Origin: Gammaproteobacteria bacterium
GTDB lineage: Bacteria > Pseudomonadota > Gammaproteobacteria > Pseudomonadales > Moraxellaceae
DNA: 64,000 nt
Assembly: GCA_028868515.1 (NCBI GenBank)
Contig: JAGWUI010000001.1
Span: forward strand, 218,111 to 282,110
Direction: 5' to 3'
Shown piece by piece: positions 26,250 to 35,225 of this stretch. Position 1 is the first letter of the stretch. Each line of letters starts with the position of its first letter. Position numbers and translations under genes: made by a program. Under the pieces are notes generated by a model. The model was not told the DNA's origin, searched no databases, and worked only from the letters and a program-made list of their open reading frames with translations.

Positions 26250-26408
26250 TAAATGTTAAATATGACAGAGACCTGCTCGGTCGTTTATTATTTTGGTTGT
26301 TGATCGTTACCATTTTCCATTAAAACTCGCATTGCGCATCACAATAGAACACAGTTTAATAGAAACGTTTATCAATAATCGCATTAATATTTAAAACAGG
26401 GGATTTTT

Positions 26409-27146
26409 ATGCAAAGTGACAATCCAATGCTACGTCGTGCGGAATTTATACCGACGAGTCAGCCTATGTCGATCGCAGGTGCGGTCAATAAATCAATGAT
26501 TCTTACAATTATCGCTGCGGTAATTGCAATCGCATTTTATGCCTATTCAATTGCGTTAATGCATCAAGGTGTTGGAAATCCTGCACCATTAGGCGCAATT
26601 GCTGGTGCGGTTGCAGGTTTAGTTCTGGTCTTAATCATGACCTTTAAGCCAACCACAAGTTCAACATTAGCAATCCCATACGCAGTATTTGAAGGATTGT
26701 TTTTGGGTGGTGTATCTGCAATGTATGAAACTCGCTATCCAGGTGTCCCTGCGAGCGCACTCCTTGCAACATTTGTCACAACGATCAGCTTATTTGCACT
26801 GTATCGCGCTGGCATTATTCGTGCGACTGAAAAATTTAAGTCAATCGTGATTTCAGCAACCATCGCCATTGCATTGATTTTTGTTGTACAAATGATTATG
26901 CAACTTGCATTTAGTTCAACGATTCCTGGCTTATTTGAACAGACAGGTGTGTTAGCCATTGGATTTGCTGCATTTGTTGCAATCATTGCTTCACTCAATT
27001 TAATCTTGGATTTTGATTTGATTGAGCGCTGTGCTCAAATGGGCGCACCAAAATATATGGAGTGGTTCTGTGCCACTGCTTTACTCGCAACTTTAGTATG
27101 GATGTACATTTCATTCCTACGACTGTTAGGCACGCTGCGCAACTAA
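26409..27146 (+). CDS. Bax inhibitor-1/YccA-like membrane protein
   Basis: A 245-aa integral membrane protein with seven predicted helices after a short polar N-terminus. The pattern of small-residue-rich helices and the closing segment DFDLIERCAQMGAPKYMEWFCA, split by a turn, fits the BI-1/UPF0005 group, specifically the longer YccA-like branch found in many bacteria. The family is linked to pH-sensitive calcium leak or FtsH modulation; the role here is not known. Two terminators follow. Confidence 0.88.
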   Translation: MQSDNPMLRRAEFIPTSQPMSIAGAVNKSMILTIIAAVIAIAFYAYSIALMHQGVGNPAPLGAIAGAVAGLVLVLIMTFKPTTSSTLAIPYAVFEGLFLGGVSAMYETRYPGVPASALLATFVTTISLFALYRAGIIRATEKFKSIVISATIAIALIFVVQMIMQLAFSSTIPGLFEQTGVLAIGFAAFVAIIASLNLILDFDLIERCAQMGAPKYMEWFCATALLATLVWMYISFLRLLGTLRN

Positions 27147-27173
27147 AAACATTACATAACTGTGGTTGAATAA

Positions 27174-27207
27174 AAAAAAGCTTCTGATTTTCGTCGGAAG
27201 CTTTTTT
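27174..27207 (+). terminator. terminator of the YccA-like gene
   Basis: AAAAAAGCTTC pairs with GAAGCTTTTTT around a 12-nt loop. The A and T flanks make it usable on both strands. Confidence 0.88.
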
Positions 27208-27269
27208 ATTAGGTGACATTTGTCATAAGTTTTATCAGCTAAAAGCTGCATCAAGACGCTGACCCGTGT

Positions 27270-27307
27270 TAGAATATGCCGACATCGGGACGTCTCCCGA
27301 TTTTTTT
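27270..27307 (+). terminator. hairpin with T-run in the hisZ leader
   Basis: ATCGGGA (27284-27290) and TCCCGAT (27295-27301) form a perfect 7-bp stem with loop CGTC, followed by seven T. It lies downstream of the previous gene's own terminator and right after a -10-like TAGAAT (27270-27275). It is therefore either a second terminator or a leader attenuator of hisZ-purA. Confidence 0.7.
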
Positions 27308-27414
27308 ACGCCTGATTGATTTTCAAGCCCAATGGATTTTTAAGTCAGTCTCTTGATTTACCGTATGTTGTTGATCAAAACACATATTTTGATTTCATTT
27401 GCATGGGACTTGTC

Positions 27415-28611
27415 ATGCCAGTTGCAGAAACTTGGTTGTTGCCTGATGGTGTTGCAGATATTTTGCCACTACAGGCTCGCACAATAGAATCATTGCGTCA
27501 GCGTTTATTAAATACTCTAGCCTCACGCGGCTACGCATTGGTGTACACGCCGTTTATCGAATATGTTGAATCACTCTTAACCAGCAACGATGTGAATGCT
27601 GGCATCAACAATCATGATCTTGATTTAGTTACGTTTAAACTGATTGATCAGTTGACTGGTCGACTAATGGGTGTTCGTGCTGACATTACACCGCAAGTTG
27701 CACGTATCGATGCACATGTCAATCCAACAGATGGTGTTGCACGTTACTGCTATGCAGCAACTGTATTGCATACACGCCCGCAAGGGTTATCCGCTTCACG
27801 TACCCCTTTACAAATTGGTGCTGAATTATTTGGTCATGCAGGGATCGAAGCAGATCTTGAGATGATTGATCTCATGCTCACGGTACTCGCCGAAGCTGGA
27901 TTAACCGAAAAACTACACCTCGATTTAGGGCATGTTGCCGTATTCCGTGCACTAGCAGTTGCTACAGGTTTAAGTAGTGAACAAGAACAGATTTTGTTTG
28001 ATATCTATCAACGCAAATCAATTCCAGAACTTAAAGAGTTTTGCCTAGATTTACCGCATGGTGAGGATTTTCTAGTTCTAGGTCGTCTGGGACATGATAT
28101 CTCAGCACTGACTGAGCAATTATCGACACAAGCAAAATTGCATACCGATGTACTGAGTGCGCTCGATCAGCTTGCAACTGCACTCGCCCATGTTCAAACA
28201 CATTGGCCACACATTAATGTCGGTGTCGATGCGACTGAATTGCGTGGTTATTATTACCACACAGGTTTAGTGTTTGCAGTTTACGCACCGAATTTTGCTG
28301 CGCCACTTGCTAAAGGTGGACGCTATGATGGTGTTGGCCAAGCGTTTGGTCGCGCACGTCCAGCGACAGGTTTTAGCTGTGATTTGTATACATTGACAGG
28401 ATATTTACCTGAAGATGTACAAAAAATTATTGTAGCGCCTGCAGGTCGTGATGCCGATTTATTATCAGCAATTGCATCAGCAAGAGCAGATGGACATGTC
28501 GTAGCTCAAGCTCTCAGCGTAAGTGAAAAACTAAATGCGCTTGAGATTAATCAATACGCAACACATACATTTGTCAAAGATCAAAGCGGCTGGGCAACCA
28601 TAGCGCTTTGA
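27415..28611 (+). CDS. hisZ: ATP phosphoribosyltransferase regulatory subunit
   Basis: HisZ is a histidyl-tRNA-synthetase-like protein that combines with the short form of HisG to make the first enzyme of histidine synthesis. The 398-aa product opens MPVAETWLLPDGVADILP and shows class II synthetase motifs (RADITPQVARI and GGRYDGVGQAFG) without the anticodon-binding domain. The frame is open from 27316, but ATG 27415, with GGGA at 27405, matches the family start. It is followed by purA, a known Acinetobacter-type arrangement. Confidence 0.95.
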   Translation: MPVAETWLLPDGVADILPLQARTIESLRQRLLNTLASRGYALVYTPFIEYVESLLTSNDVNAGINNHDLDLVTFKLIDQLTGRLMGVRADITPQVARIDAHVNPTDGVARYCYAATVLHTRPQGLSASRTPLQIGAELFGHAGIEADLEMIDLMLTVLAEAGLTEKLHLDLGHVAVFRALAVATGLSSEQEQILFDIYQRKSIPELKEFCLDLPHGEDFLVLGRLGHDISALTEQLSTQAKLHTDVLSALDQLATALAHVQTHWPHINVGVDATELRGYYYHTGLVFAVYAPNFAAPLAKGGRYDGVGQAFGRARPATGFSCDLYTLTGYLPEDVQKIIVAPAGRDADLLSAIASARADGHVVAQALSVSEKLNALEINQYATHTFVKDQSGWATIAL

Positions 28612-28617
28612 TATTGA

Positions 28618-29982
<1,365 letters not shown>

Positions 29983-30007
29983 TTTAACTTTATTTTAAGT
30001 GAATTAT

Positions 30008-30040
30008 AAAAAACGGCTATCATTTGATAGTCGTTTTTTT
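30008..30040 (+). terminator. terminator after purA
   Basis: ACGGCTATCA pairs with TGATAGTCGT (one G-T pair), with a two-base apex, and is flanked by an A-run and seven T. It is usable on either strand. Confidence 0.9.
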
Positions 30041-30170
30041 ATGTAGCTCTTTTAAGCTTTGGTACTGTTGCAACCCTAACTATTCATTTGAGCTTTTAAA
30101 CAATTCATTTGAACATGAAATCCACTCAGCGAAGATGAGAGTCTCGGACGATGAATCATGACGTGTCGTG

Positions 30171-30179
30171 TGTTACAAT
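30171..30179 (+). promoter_or_regulatory. extended -10 element upstream of trpG
   Basis: TGTTACAAT carries an extended -10 (TGn plus TACAAT at 30174-30179) without a clear -35. It would give a leader of about 140 nt before trpG. I saw no Trp-codon-rich leader peptide in that leader, so classical attenuation is not supported. Confidence 0.35.
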
Positions 30180-30324
30180 TACGCGCCTGACTAAACTGAG
30201 TAGTACTGCATATTTATCTCTTTGTACTTAAAGAGAATCAGATTTGAATTTGTAGGCACAGCCGTCATGAGTGCTTCAAGCTAACAGATCAATATCTAAT
30301 CTATTACATAGGGTTATACACCAA

Positions 30325-30918
30325 ATGCTTTTAATGATCGATAACTATGACTCTTTCACCTATAACATCGTTCAGTATTTTGGCGAACTCGGTCAAGATG
30401 TCAAAGTTGTACGAAACGATGAAGTGACGATTCAAGATATTGAAGCCATGAAGCCTGAATATCTAGTCATCTCACCTGGTCCATGCTCGCCCACTGAAGC
30501 AGGTATTTCATTAGAAGCAATTCAGCATTTTGCAGGAAAAATTCCATTACTCGGTGTTTGTCTGGGTCATCAGGCAATTGGTCAAGCATTTGGCGGTGAT
30601 GTCATTCGTGCACGAGAAGTCATGCATGGCAGAATTTCGCCCATTTATCACGCAGATACTGGTGTATTTAAAGACTTACCGAATCCATTTAATGCAACGC
30701 GCTACCACTCTCTGATTGTTGACAAAAAAACGTTACCTGAAACACTTGAGATTACCGCGTGGACTGCCATAGATGGTCAAGTCGATGAAATTATGGGATT
30801 ACGTCATAAAACACTTCCGATTGAAGGTGTTCAATTTCACCCAGAATCAATTTTAAGTGAACATGGACATTCGTTACTGAAACGTTTTTTAGATGAATGG
30901 AAAGACTATGCAGCCTGA
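30325..30918 (+). CDS. trpG: anthranilate/aminodeoxychorismate synthase glutamine amidotransferase
   Basis: TrpG is the glutaminase subunit that supplies ammonia for anthranilate, and often also for 4-aminobenzoate, synthesis. The class I triad is visible: the nucleophile Cys in [11 protein letters not shown], and His/Glu in [14 protein letters not shown]. The N-terminus [14 protein letters not shown] is typical, so ATG 30325 is chosen over 30271. The 197-aa product is normal length. It overlaps trpD by 11 bp and heads trpGDC; trpE is not nearby, as expected in Acinetobacter. Confidence 0.96.
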   Translation: MLLMIDNYDSFTYNIVQYFGELGQDVKVVRNDEVTIQDIEAMKPEYLVISPGPCSPTEAGISLEAIQHFAGKIPLLGVCLGHQAIGQAFGGDVIRAREVMHGRISPIYHADTGVFKDLPNPFNATRYHSLIVDKKTLPETLEITAWTAIDGQVDEIMGLRHKTLPIEGVQFHPESILSEHGHSLLKRFLDEWKDYAA

Positions 30919-31978
30919 TTCAAAACTTATTCGCGCTGCGCTGGAGCCACTGCTAAAAGGCCAATCTCTTGCAATGACTGAAATGCAAGCAGTTATGCTC
31001 GATATTATGCAAGGTCACGCCAATGACGCACAAATTGCTGCCTTTCTAGTTGCTCTACGCATCAAAGGAGAGTCTGTTGCAGAGCTTGAAGGTTCTGTGC
31101 GGGCAATGCGTGATTTGATGAAGCGCGTTCCACTTTCCAATCTTGATCGCACTGTTGATATTGTTGGCACTGGTGGCACAAGCCATGGTGCAGATTTAGT
31201 GAACATTTCAACCGCCTCTGCAATTGTCGCATCCGCTGCGGGTGCACGCGTTGCAAAACATGGTAATCGCTCCGCGTCATCCAAATCTGGCAGCGCTGAT
31301 GTTCTTGAAGCTGCTGGCGTGAGTTTGGATTTAGATAGCAAACAGATTGCACGATGTATTGATACGATTGGTATTGGTTTTATGTTTGCGCCGCAACATC
31401 ATCCAGCAATGCGTCATGCAATTGGTGTGCGCCGTGCGCTAGGCATTCGTACCATATTCAATTTGCTAGGTCCAATGACTAATCCAACGGGTCTGACTCA
31501 CCATTTGATCGGCGCTTATGCACTTGAATGGTGTCGCCCAATGGCAGAAGTTTTAGCTCAGTTAGGTAGTGAGCGCGCTTTAGTCGTCCATAGCCATGAT
31601 GGTTTGGATGAATTATCTATTGCAGCACCTAATCAAGTTGTTTCACTAAAAGATGGTGAAATTACTGAATACCAATTATGCGCAGAAGATGTTGGGTTGA
31701 AGACTCAATCTATTGATTCTTTGTCTATTGTAGATGCAAAAGATTCTTTAAGACTGATTAAAGATACGTTTGACAAGCAAAAAACAGCTGCAAGTGTTGT
31801 CGCTGCTCAAATGATCGCCTTTAATGCAGGTGCTGCACTGCATATTGCTGGTGTTACAAGTAACATTAAGCAAGGTGTTGAATTAGCAATAGATGTAATT
31901 TATAGCGGACAAGCTCTTGAAAAACTTTCAATTCTTTCCGAATTTACGCACACTTTGCATCAATCCACGTCCGCATGA
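30908..31978 (+). CDS. trpD: anthranilate phosphoribosyltransferase
   Basis: TrpD transfers the phosphoribosyl group of PRPP to anthranilate. The PRPP-binding glycine loop is [20 protein letters not shown], followed by [19 protein letters not shown] and the motif [14 protein letters not shown]. An alternative ATG lies at 30893, but 30908 (MQPDSKLI) has GGA six bases upstream and fits the usual N-terminus. The product is 356 aa. Its stop is 31 bp before trpC. Confidence 0.97.
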   Translation: MQPDSKLIRAALEPLLKGQSLAMTEMQAVMLDIMQGHANDAQIAAFLVALRIKGESVAELEGSVRAMRDLMKRVPLSNLDRTVDIVGTGGTSHGADLVNISTASAIVASAAGARVAKHGNRSASSKSGSADVLEAAGVSLDLDSKQIARCIDTIGIGFMFAPQHHPAMRHAIGVRRALGIRTIFNLLGPMTNPTGLTHHLIGAYALEWCRPMAEVLAQLGSERALVVHSHDGLDELSIAAPNQVVSLKDGEITEYQLCAEDVGLKTQSIDSLSIVDAKDSLRLIKDTFDKQKTAASVVAAQMIAFNAGAALHIAGVTSNIKQGVELAIDVIYSGQALEKLSILSEFTHTLHQSTSA

Positions 31979-32009
31979 CATTTATATTGAAAAAAGTACG
32001 AGTTTTAGC

Positions 32010-32810
32010 ATGAACAGCACCCCGACTATTCTTGACAAGATTGTTGAACGTAAACGCCAAGAACTTGTTGAGCGACGCAAAAAACGTTCACTCAATGACT
32101 TAGAGCAGTTCGCACAAATTGCTGCACCGGTTCGTGGTTTTGCAAAAAGCCTGTCAGGTCGTCGTCCAGCTGTCATTGCAGAAATTAAAAAAGCATCTCC
32201 TTCAAAAGGAGTTATTCGTGCTGACTTTCATCCAGCTCAAATTGCTGCACAATATGAAAAAGCTGGGGCTGCTTGCCTTTCGGTCTTAACTGACGTCGAT
32301 TTTTTTCAAGGCAATGATTTATACATTAAAGAAGCTCAAGCTGTGACTAAGCTTCCTGTGCTGCGCAAAGACTTTATGATTGATCCTTATCAGATCGTCG
32401 AAAGCCGCGCGTTAGGCGCAGATTGTATTTTGTTGATTGCGGCATGCTTATCAGATGCTCAGATGCATGAACTTCATTATGTCGCTACAAAATTAAAAAT
32501 GGATGTGCTGGTCGAGGTTCATGATCGCGCGGAATTAGAACGTGCTTTAGAACTGCCAACAAATCTGATCGGCGTAAATAACCGCAATCTCAAAGATTTT
32601 CATGTCAGTCTTAACACCACACTGAGCTTGAGTAAATACATTCCATCAGATCGTTTATTAGTCACTGAAAGTGGTATTCATACACCAAATGATGTCGCAT
32701 TAATGCAATCTCAAGGTATTCACACCTTCTTGGTTGGTGAAAGCATGATGCGTGAGGCAAACCCAGGTGAAGCGTTTACAGCGCTCTTTGGAAAACCAAA
32801 AGCGATTTGA
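32010..32810 (+). CDS. trpC: indole-3-glycerol phosphate synthase
   Basis: TrpC closes the pyrrole ring of indole in tryptophan synthesis. The 266-aa product is a monofunctional barrel enzyme, not fused to TrpF. Conserved pieces include [15 protein letters not shown] (catalytic Lys), [34 protein letters not shown] and the phosphate site [11 protein letters not shown]. The frame is open from 31917, overlapping trpD, but [16 protein letters not shown] at 32010 is the family start. It lacks a clear Shine-Dalgarno and may rely on coupling to trpD. Confidence 0.97.
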   Translation: MNSTPTILDKIVERKRQELVERRKKRSLNDLEQFAQIAAPVRGFAKSLSGRRPAVIAEIKKASPSKGVIRADFHPAQIAAQYEKAGAACLSVLTDVDFFQGNDLYIKEAQAVTKLPVLRKDFMIDPYQIVESRALGADCILLIAACLSDAQMHELHYVATKLKMDVLVEVHDRAELERALELPTNLIGVNNRNLKDFHVSLNTTLSLSKYIPSDRLLVTESGIHTPNDVALMQSQGIHTFLVGESMMREANPGEAFTALFGKPKAI

Positions 32811-32843
32811 CACTTAAAAACAGTATTGGAATTGGTGTTTAAA

Positions 32844-33575
32844 ATGTCTAAGCCAGCCATGTCGAAGCCAACTGCGCCAATCAATTCGGCTTTTTCAGGT
32901 TTAACTGTTTTAAAAGCAGATTTAAAGAAACAAGCGCAAATTGAAAAGCTCAAAGCTGAGCAACGACTCGCCGATGAGCAAGCAGCTAAAATCGCCGCTC
33001 AAGATGCGGATAGTGTAGCCTTGTTCAGAAATGCGACTCAAGGTACCAAGCAATTTGTTCAAGAAGCACGCCCACAGACCATAACGCCAAAGTTATTGAA
33101 AGCAAAAGCAGCAGATGCAATGGTACTGGCACGACGTGCTGCGGCAATTGGAACGGATGGTGCGAGCATTGATGGTATTTCTGATACCAAAGCTTTGCTC
33201 AATCCAGTTGCCAGTGAGGCAACACTTTCATTCCGCCAAAAAACATTGCAGCATCGCGTATTTGATCAACTCAAAGCAGGAAATTTACGCTGGGTACATG
33301 CAGTAGATTTACATGGTTGCACAACCGAGCAAGCGCGAGCAGCTGTTTTAGAAATTATTCGTGTGGCACAACATGATCCTGAAGCATTAACGCCGCTTGT
33401 GATTAAAATTGTGCATGGCAAAGGTACAGATGCCACACTGAAAACCTATGTCAATAGCTGGCTCAAACAACATCCTGAAGTCATGGGATTTATTAGTGCG
33501 CCAACTAATCAAGGTGGAACAGGCGCAGTTCTGGTTCTGCTTAAACGTGGAAATGACGCGTTCAGTGACAAATGA
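32844..33575 (+). CDS. Smr domain-containing protein
   Basis: A 243-aa protein. The N-terminal 100 residues are Ala/Lys/Gln-rich and partly coiled coil (KADLKKQAQIEKLKAEQRLA). The C-terminal Smr domain (about 150-240) has the DLHG motif (VHAVDLHGCTTEQAR) and the HGKG motif (IVHGKGTDATLK), both hallmarks of this nuclease-related fold (YdaL/SmrA type). Smr proteins nick DNA or cleave RNA in collided-ribosome rescue; which applies here is unknown. ATG 32844 is chosen over a TTG 18 bp earlier. It follows trpC by 33 bp and may be co-transcribed. Confidence 0.9.
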   Translation: MSKPAMSKPTAPINSAFSGLTVLKADLKKQAQIEKLKAEQRLADEQAAKIAAQDADSVALFRNATQGTKQFVQEARPQTITPKLLKAKAADAMVLARRAAAIGTDGASIDGISDTKALLNPVASEATLSFRQKTLQHRVFDQLKAGNLRWVHAVDLHGCTTEQARAAVLEIIRVAQHDPEALTPLVIKIVHGKGTDATLKTYVNSWLKQHPEVMGFISAPTNQGGTGAVLVLLKRGNDAFSDK

Positions 33576-33579
33576 CTTA

Positions 33580-33627
33580 TCATTCGCACAGCTTCTCATT
33601 CACATAGCTTTTCATTCACATAGCTTC
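33580..33627 (+). repeat. three tandem 16-bp repeats upstream of folE
   Basis: Units TCATTCGCACAGCTTC, TCATTCACATAGCTTT and TCATTCACATAGCTTC lie head to tail directly after the Smr gene stop codon. The last two differ by one base. A perfect 12-bp palindrome GCGCATATGCGC follows at 33671-33682. Confidence 0.85.
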
Positions 33628-33703
33628 GTTTTATGATAATGAAACTCATGAATGATGTCGCTTTACTCATGCGCATATGCGCGCCGTTGGAAGTTTTAGT
33701 GTT

Positions 33704-34363
33704 ATGACATTACCTTTAAAGCAACAGCCTGTACAATTTGTAGATAGTCATGCTGTTGATTCGGCACAAGCTGCGGAGAAGCAAAAGGCTTTTGAAGCCC
33801 AAGTGTCTCAGTTGCAACAATCCTATGCCAGTTTGATCGGTGGTATTGGTGAAGATTTGTCACGTCCTGGTTTATTAGATACACCGATTCGTGCAGCAAA
33901 GGCCTTCTCGTTCCTCACAAAAGGTTATGGGCAAACTCTTGAAGACGTGACCAATGATGCTATTTTTCCATCCAATAACCGCGAAATGGTGATGGTGAAA
34001 GGCATCGAATTTTTTTCCTTGTGCGAACATCATCTATTGCCATTTATGGGACATACCCATGTCGCTTACTTGCCTGAAGGTAAAGTCTTAGGATTATCAA
34101 AGATGGCACGTATCGTCGATATGTTTGCACGTCGTTTGCAAATTCAAGAAAACCTGACTCAAGAAATCGCACAAGCGGTGATGGATGCAACAGGTGCACG
34201 TGGTGCAGCAGTCGTTATGGATGCACAACATATGTGTATGATGATGCGCGGCGTTCAGAAACAAGACTCCAGTACGCGCAGCGTGGCGATGCTCGGTCAA
34301 TTTACCACAGACCATCAGGCTCGTAATGAGTTTCTAAGAGCGTTGCCGCCGTCTAAGTTTTAA
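33704..34363 (+). CDS. folE: GTP cyclohydrolase I
   Basis: FolE converts GTP to dihydroneopterin triphosphate, the first step to folate. Zinc ligands are visible in [14 protein letters not shown] and at the cysteine of [10 protein letters not shown], and the [10 protein letters not shown] motif is present. ATG 33704 gives 219 aa, longer than a typical 180-220-aa enzyme because of a 45-residue Gln-rich N-terminal extension. ATG 33677 is also possible, with GGAAG between the two starts. It ends at a convergent junction with the YcxB-like gene, where repeat copy B lies. Confidence 0.96.
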   Translation: MTLPLKQQPVQFVDSHAVDSAQAAEKQKAFEAQVSQLQQSYASLIGGIGEDLSRPGLLDTPIRAAKAFSFLTKGYGQTLEDVTNDAIFPSNNREMVMVKGIEFFSLCEHHLLPFMGHTHVAYLPEGKVLGLSKMARIVDMFARRLQIQENLTQEIAQAVMDATGARGAAVVMDAQHMCMMMRGVQKQDSSTRSVAMLGQFTTDHQARNEFLRALPPSKF

Positions 34364-34377
34364 TTTATTTAAACTGA

Positions 34378-34448
34378 ATAGCTCATTGAGCCTGTCGAAA
34401 TGTGCGGTAATTGCGTATCTCCTCACTTCGACAAGCTCAGTGAGCTAT
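34378..34448. repeat. palindromic dispersed repeat, copy B (short variant)
   Basis: A 71-bp inverted repeat with outer arms ATAGCTCA/TGAGCTAT and two inner hairpins, CATTGAGCCTGTCGAAATG (34384-34402) and CACTTCGACAAGCTCAGTG (34424-34442). The core is the same as in copies A and D, but the GGAGTCGAA/TTCGACTCC part reads CCTGTCGAA/TTCGACAAG here, and the outer TATAGCTATTCC arms are missing. It lies between convergent folE and the YcxB-like gene. Confidence 0.8.
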
Positions 34449-34459
34449 AGCAAAAAACA

Positions 34460-34492
34460 AAAATCCGAAGCATTTCTACTTCGGATTTTTTA
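34460..34492. terminator. bidirectional terminator between folE and YcxB-like gene
   Basis: AAAATCCGAAG and CTTCGGATTTT form a perfect stem with an 8-nt loop and A/T flanks on both sides, so it can end both convergent transcripts. Confidence 0.9.
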
Positions 34493-34510
34493 TTAACACT
34501 TAACTGCGTT

Positions 34511-35059
34511 TTATTTTGCTGGGCCAACCGCATCGGTCAAATGTTTACGCACAGTCTCAAATGGAAATTTCTGAGCAACCATACGCTTAGGTATAATTTG
34601 TGAACTTGTCTGACCTTTGACTTGAGCCGTAATAAATAAAAATTTCTCTGTCTCTTGCCATTCAGTCACTTGTTTCCAGTCAATTGTTGCACGACCTTCT
34701 TGCATGCCCATTTTTTGGATCATGATCAACCCTTGCGGCTGGACACCAATTTTAATGCCTTTAATATCCTGTGTTGGATATTTTAGAATTTCTCGTTTGA
34801 CATACCACGCCAAGCCAAAGAAACGCACGACCAAAAACAATGCAACCCCAACCAACAAAACCCAAAAGAATGCAGTTGAATAACCATGCAGAAAAACAAT
34901 GCCCGCAATCGCTGCAACGCAAATTGCCGCTAAAATTGCCCAGACTTTGGTACTCACTTTATTACTTTTTTTCCATAAGTCGAATTGGGCTTCTTGCTGC
35001 TCAGTCGTAGTGAGCTCGTAAGGAATAGGTTGTAAGGTATAACCATAAGTAGACGACAT
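34511..35059 (-). CDS. YcxB-like domain membrane protein
   Basis: A 182-aa protein. After a polar N-terminus there are two membrane helices (about residues 38-56 and 62-80: VWAILAAICVAAIAGIVFL and FFWVLLVGVALFLVVRFFG). The C-terminal cytoplasmic part resembles the YcxB-like fold (GLIMIQKMGMQEGRATIDWK, then QVTEWQETEKFLFITAQ, then IIPKRM). The family has no established function. The frame runs further up to 35119, but MSSTYGYTLQ is the sensible start. It is monocistronic between folE and polA. Confidence 0.8.
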   Translation of the reverse strand: MSSTYGYTLQPIPYELTTTEQQEAQFDLWKKSNKVSTKVWAILAAICVAAIAGIVFLHGYSTAFFWVLLVGVALFLVVRFFGLAWYVKREILKYPTQDIKGIKIGVQPQGLIMIQKMGMQEGRATIDWKQVTEWQETEKFLFITAQVKGQTSSQIIPKRMVAQKFPFETVRKHLTDAVGPAK

Positions 35060-35225
35060 AACAGTAAAGCACCTAAAAATTGATTCAATAAAACACGTCA
35101 ACAAAAACAGCTCAAACACAATTAGCTTAATATGGGCAAATCAGACAATATCAAACGTGTCGTTAAATTTGCCGTGTAGCGTAGCTGATTTCGCAATTTA
35201 ATTCAGCAAAACTTTCAATCAAATG

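Noticed and set aside
30267..30284. Five-codon frame before trpG as a possible leader peptide
   Set aside because: It encodes MSASS without Trp, and no competing hairpins were seen, so attenuation by tryptophan is not supported.
31015..31352. Minus-strand frames opposite trpD
   Set aside because: They overlap a conserved catalytic region of trpD and resemble no family.
33580..33627. Short tandem repeats considered as a CRISPR array
   Set aside because: Units are adjacent with no spacers and no cas genes lie nearby.
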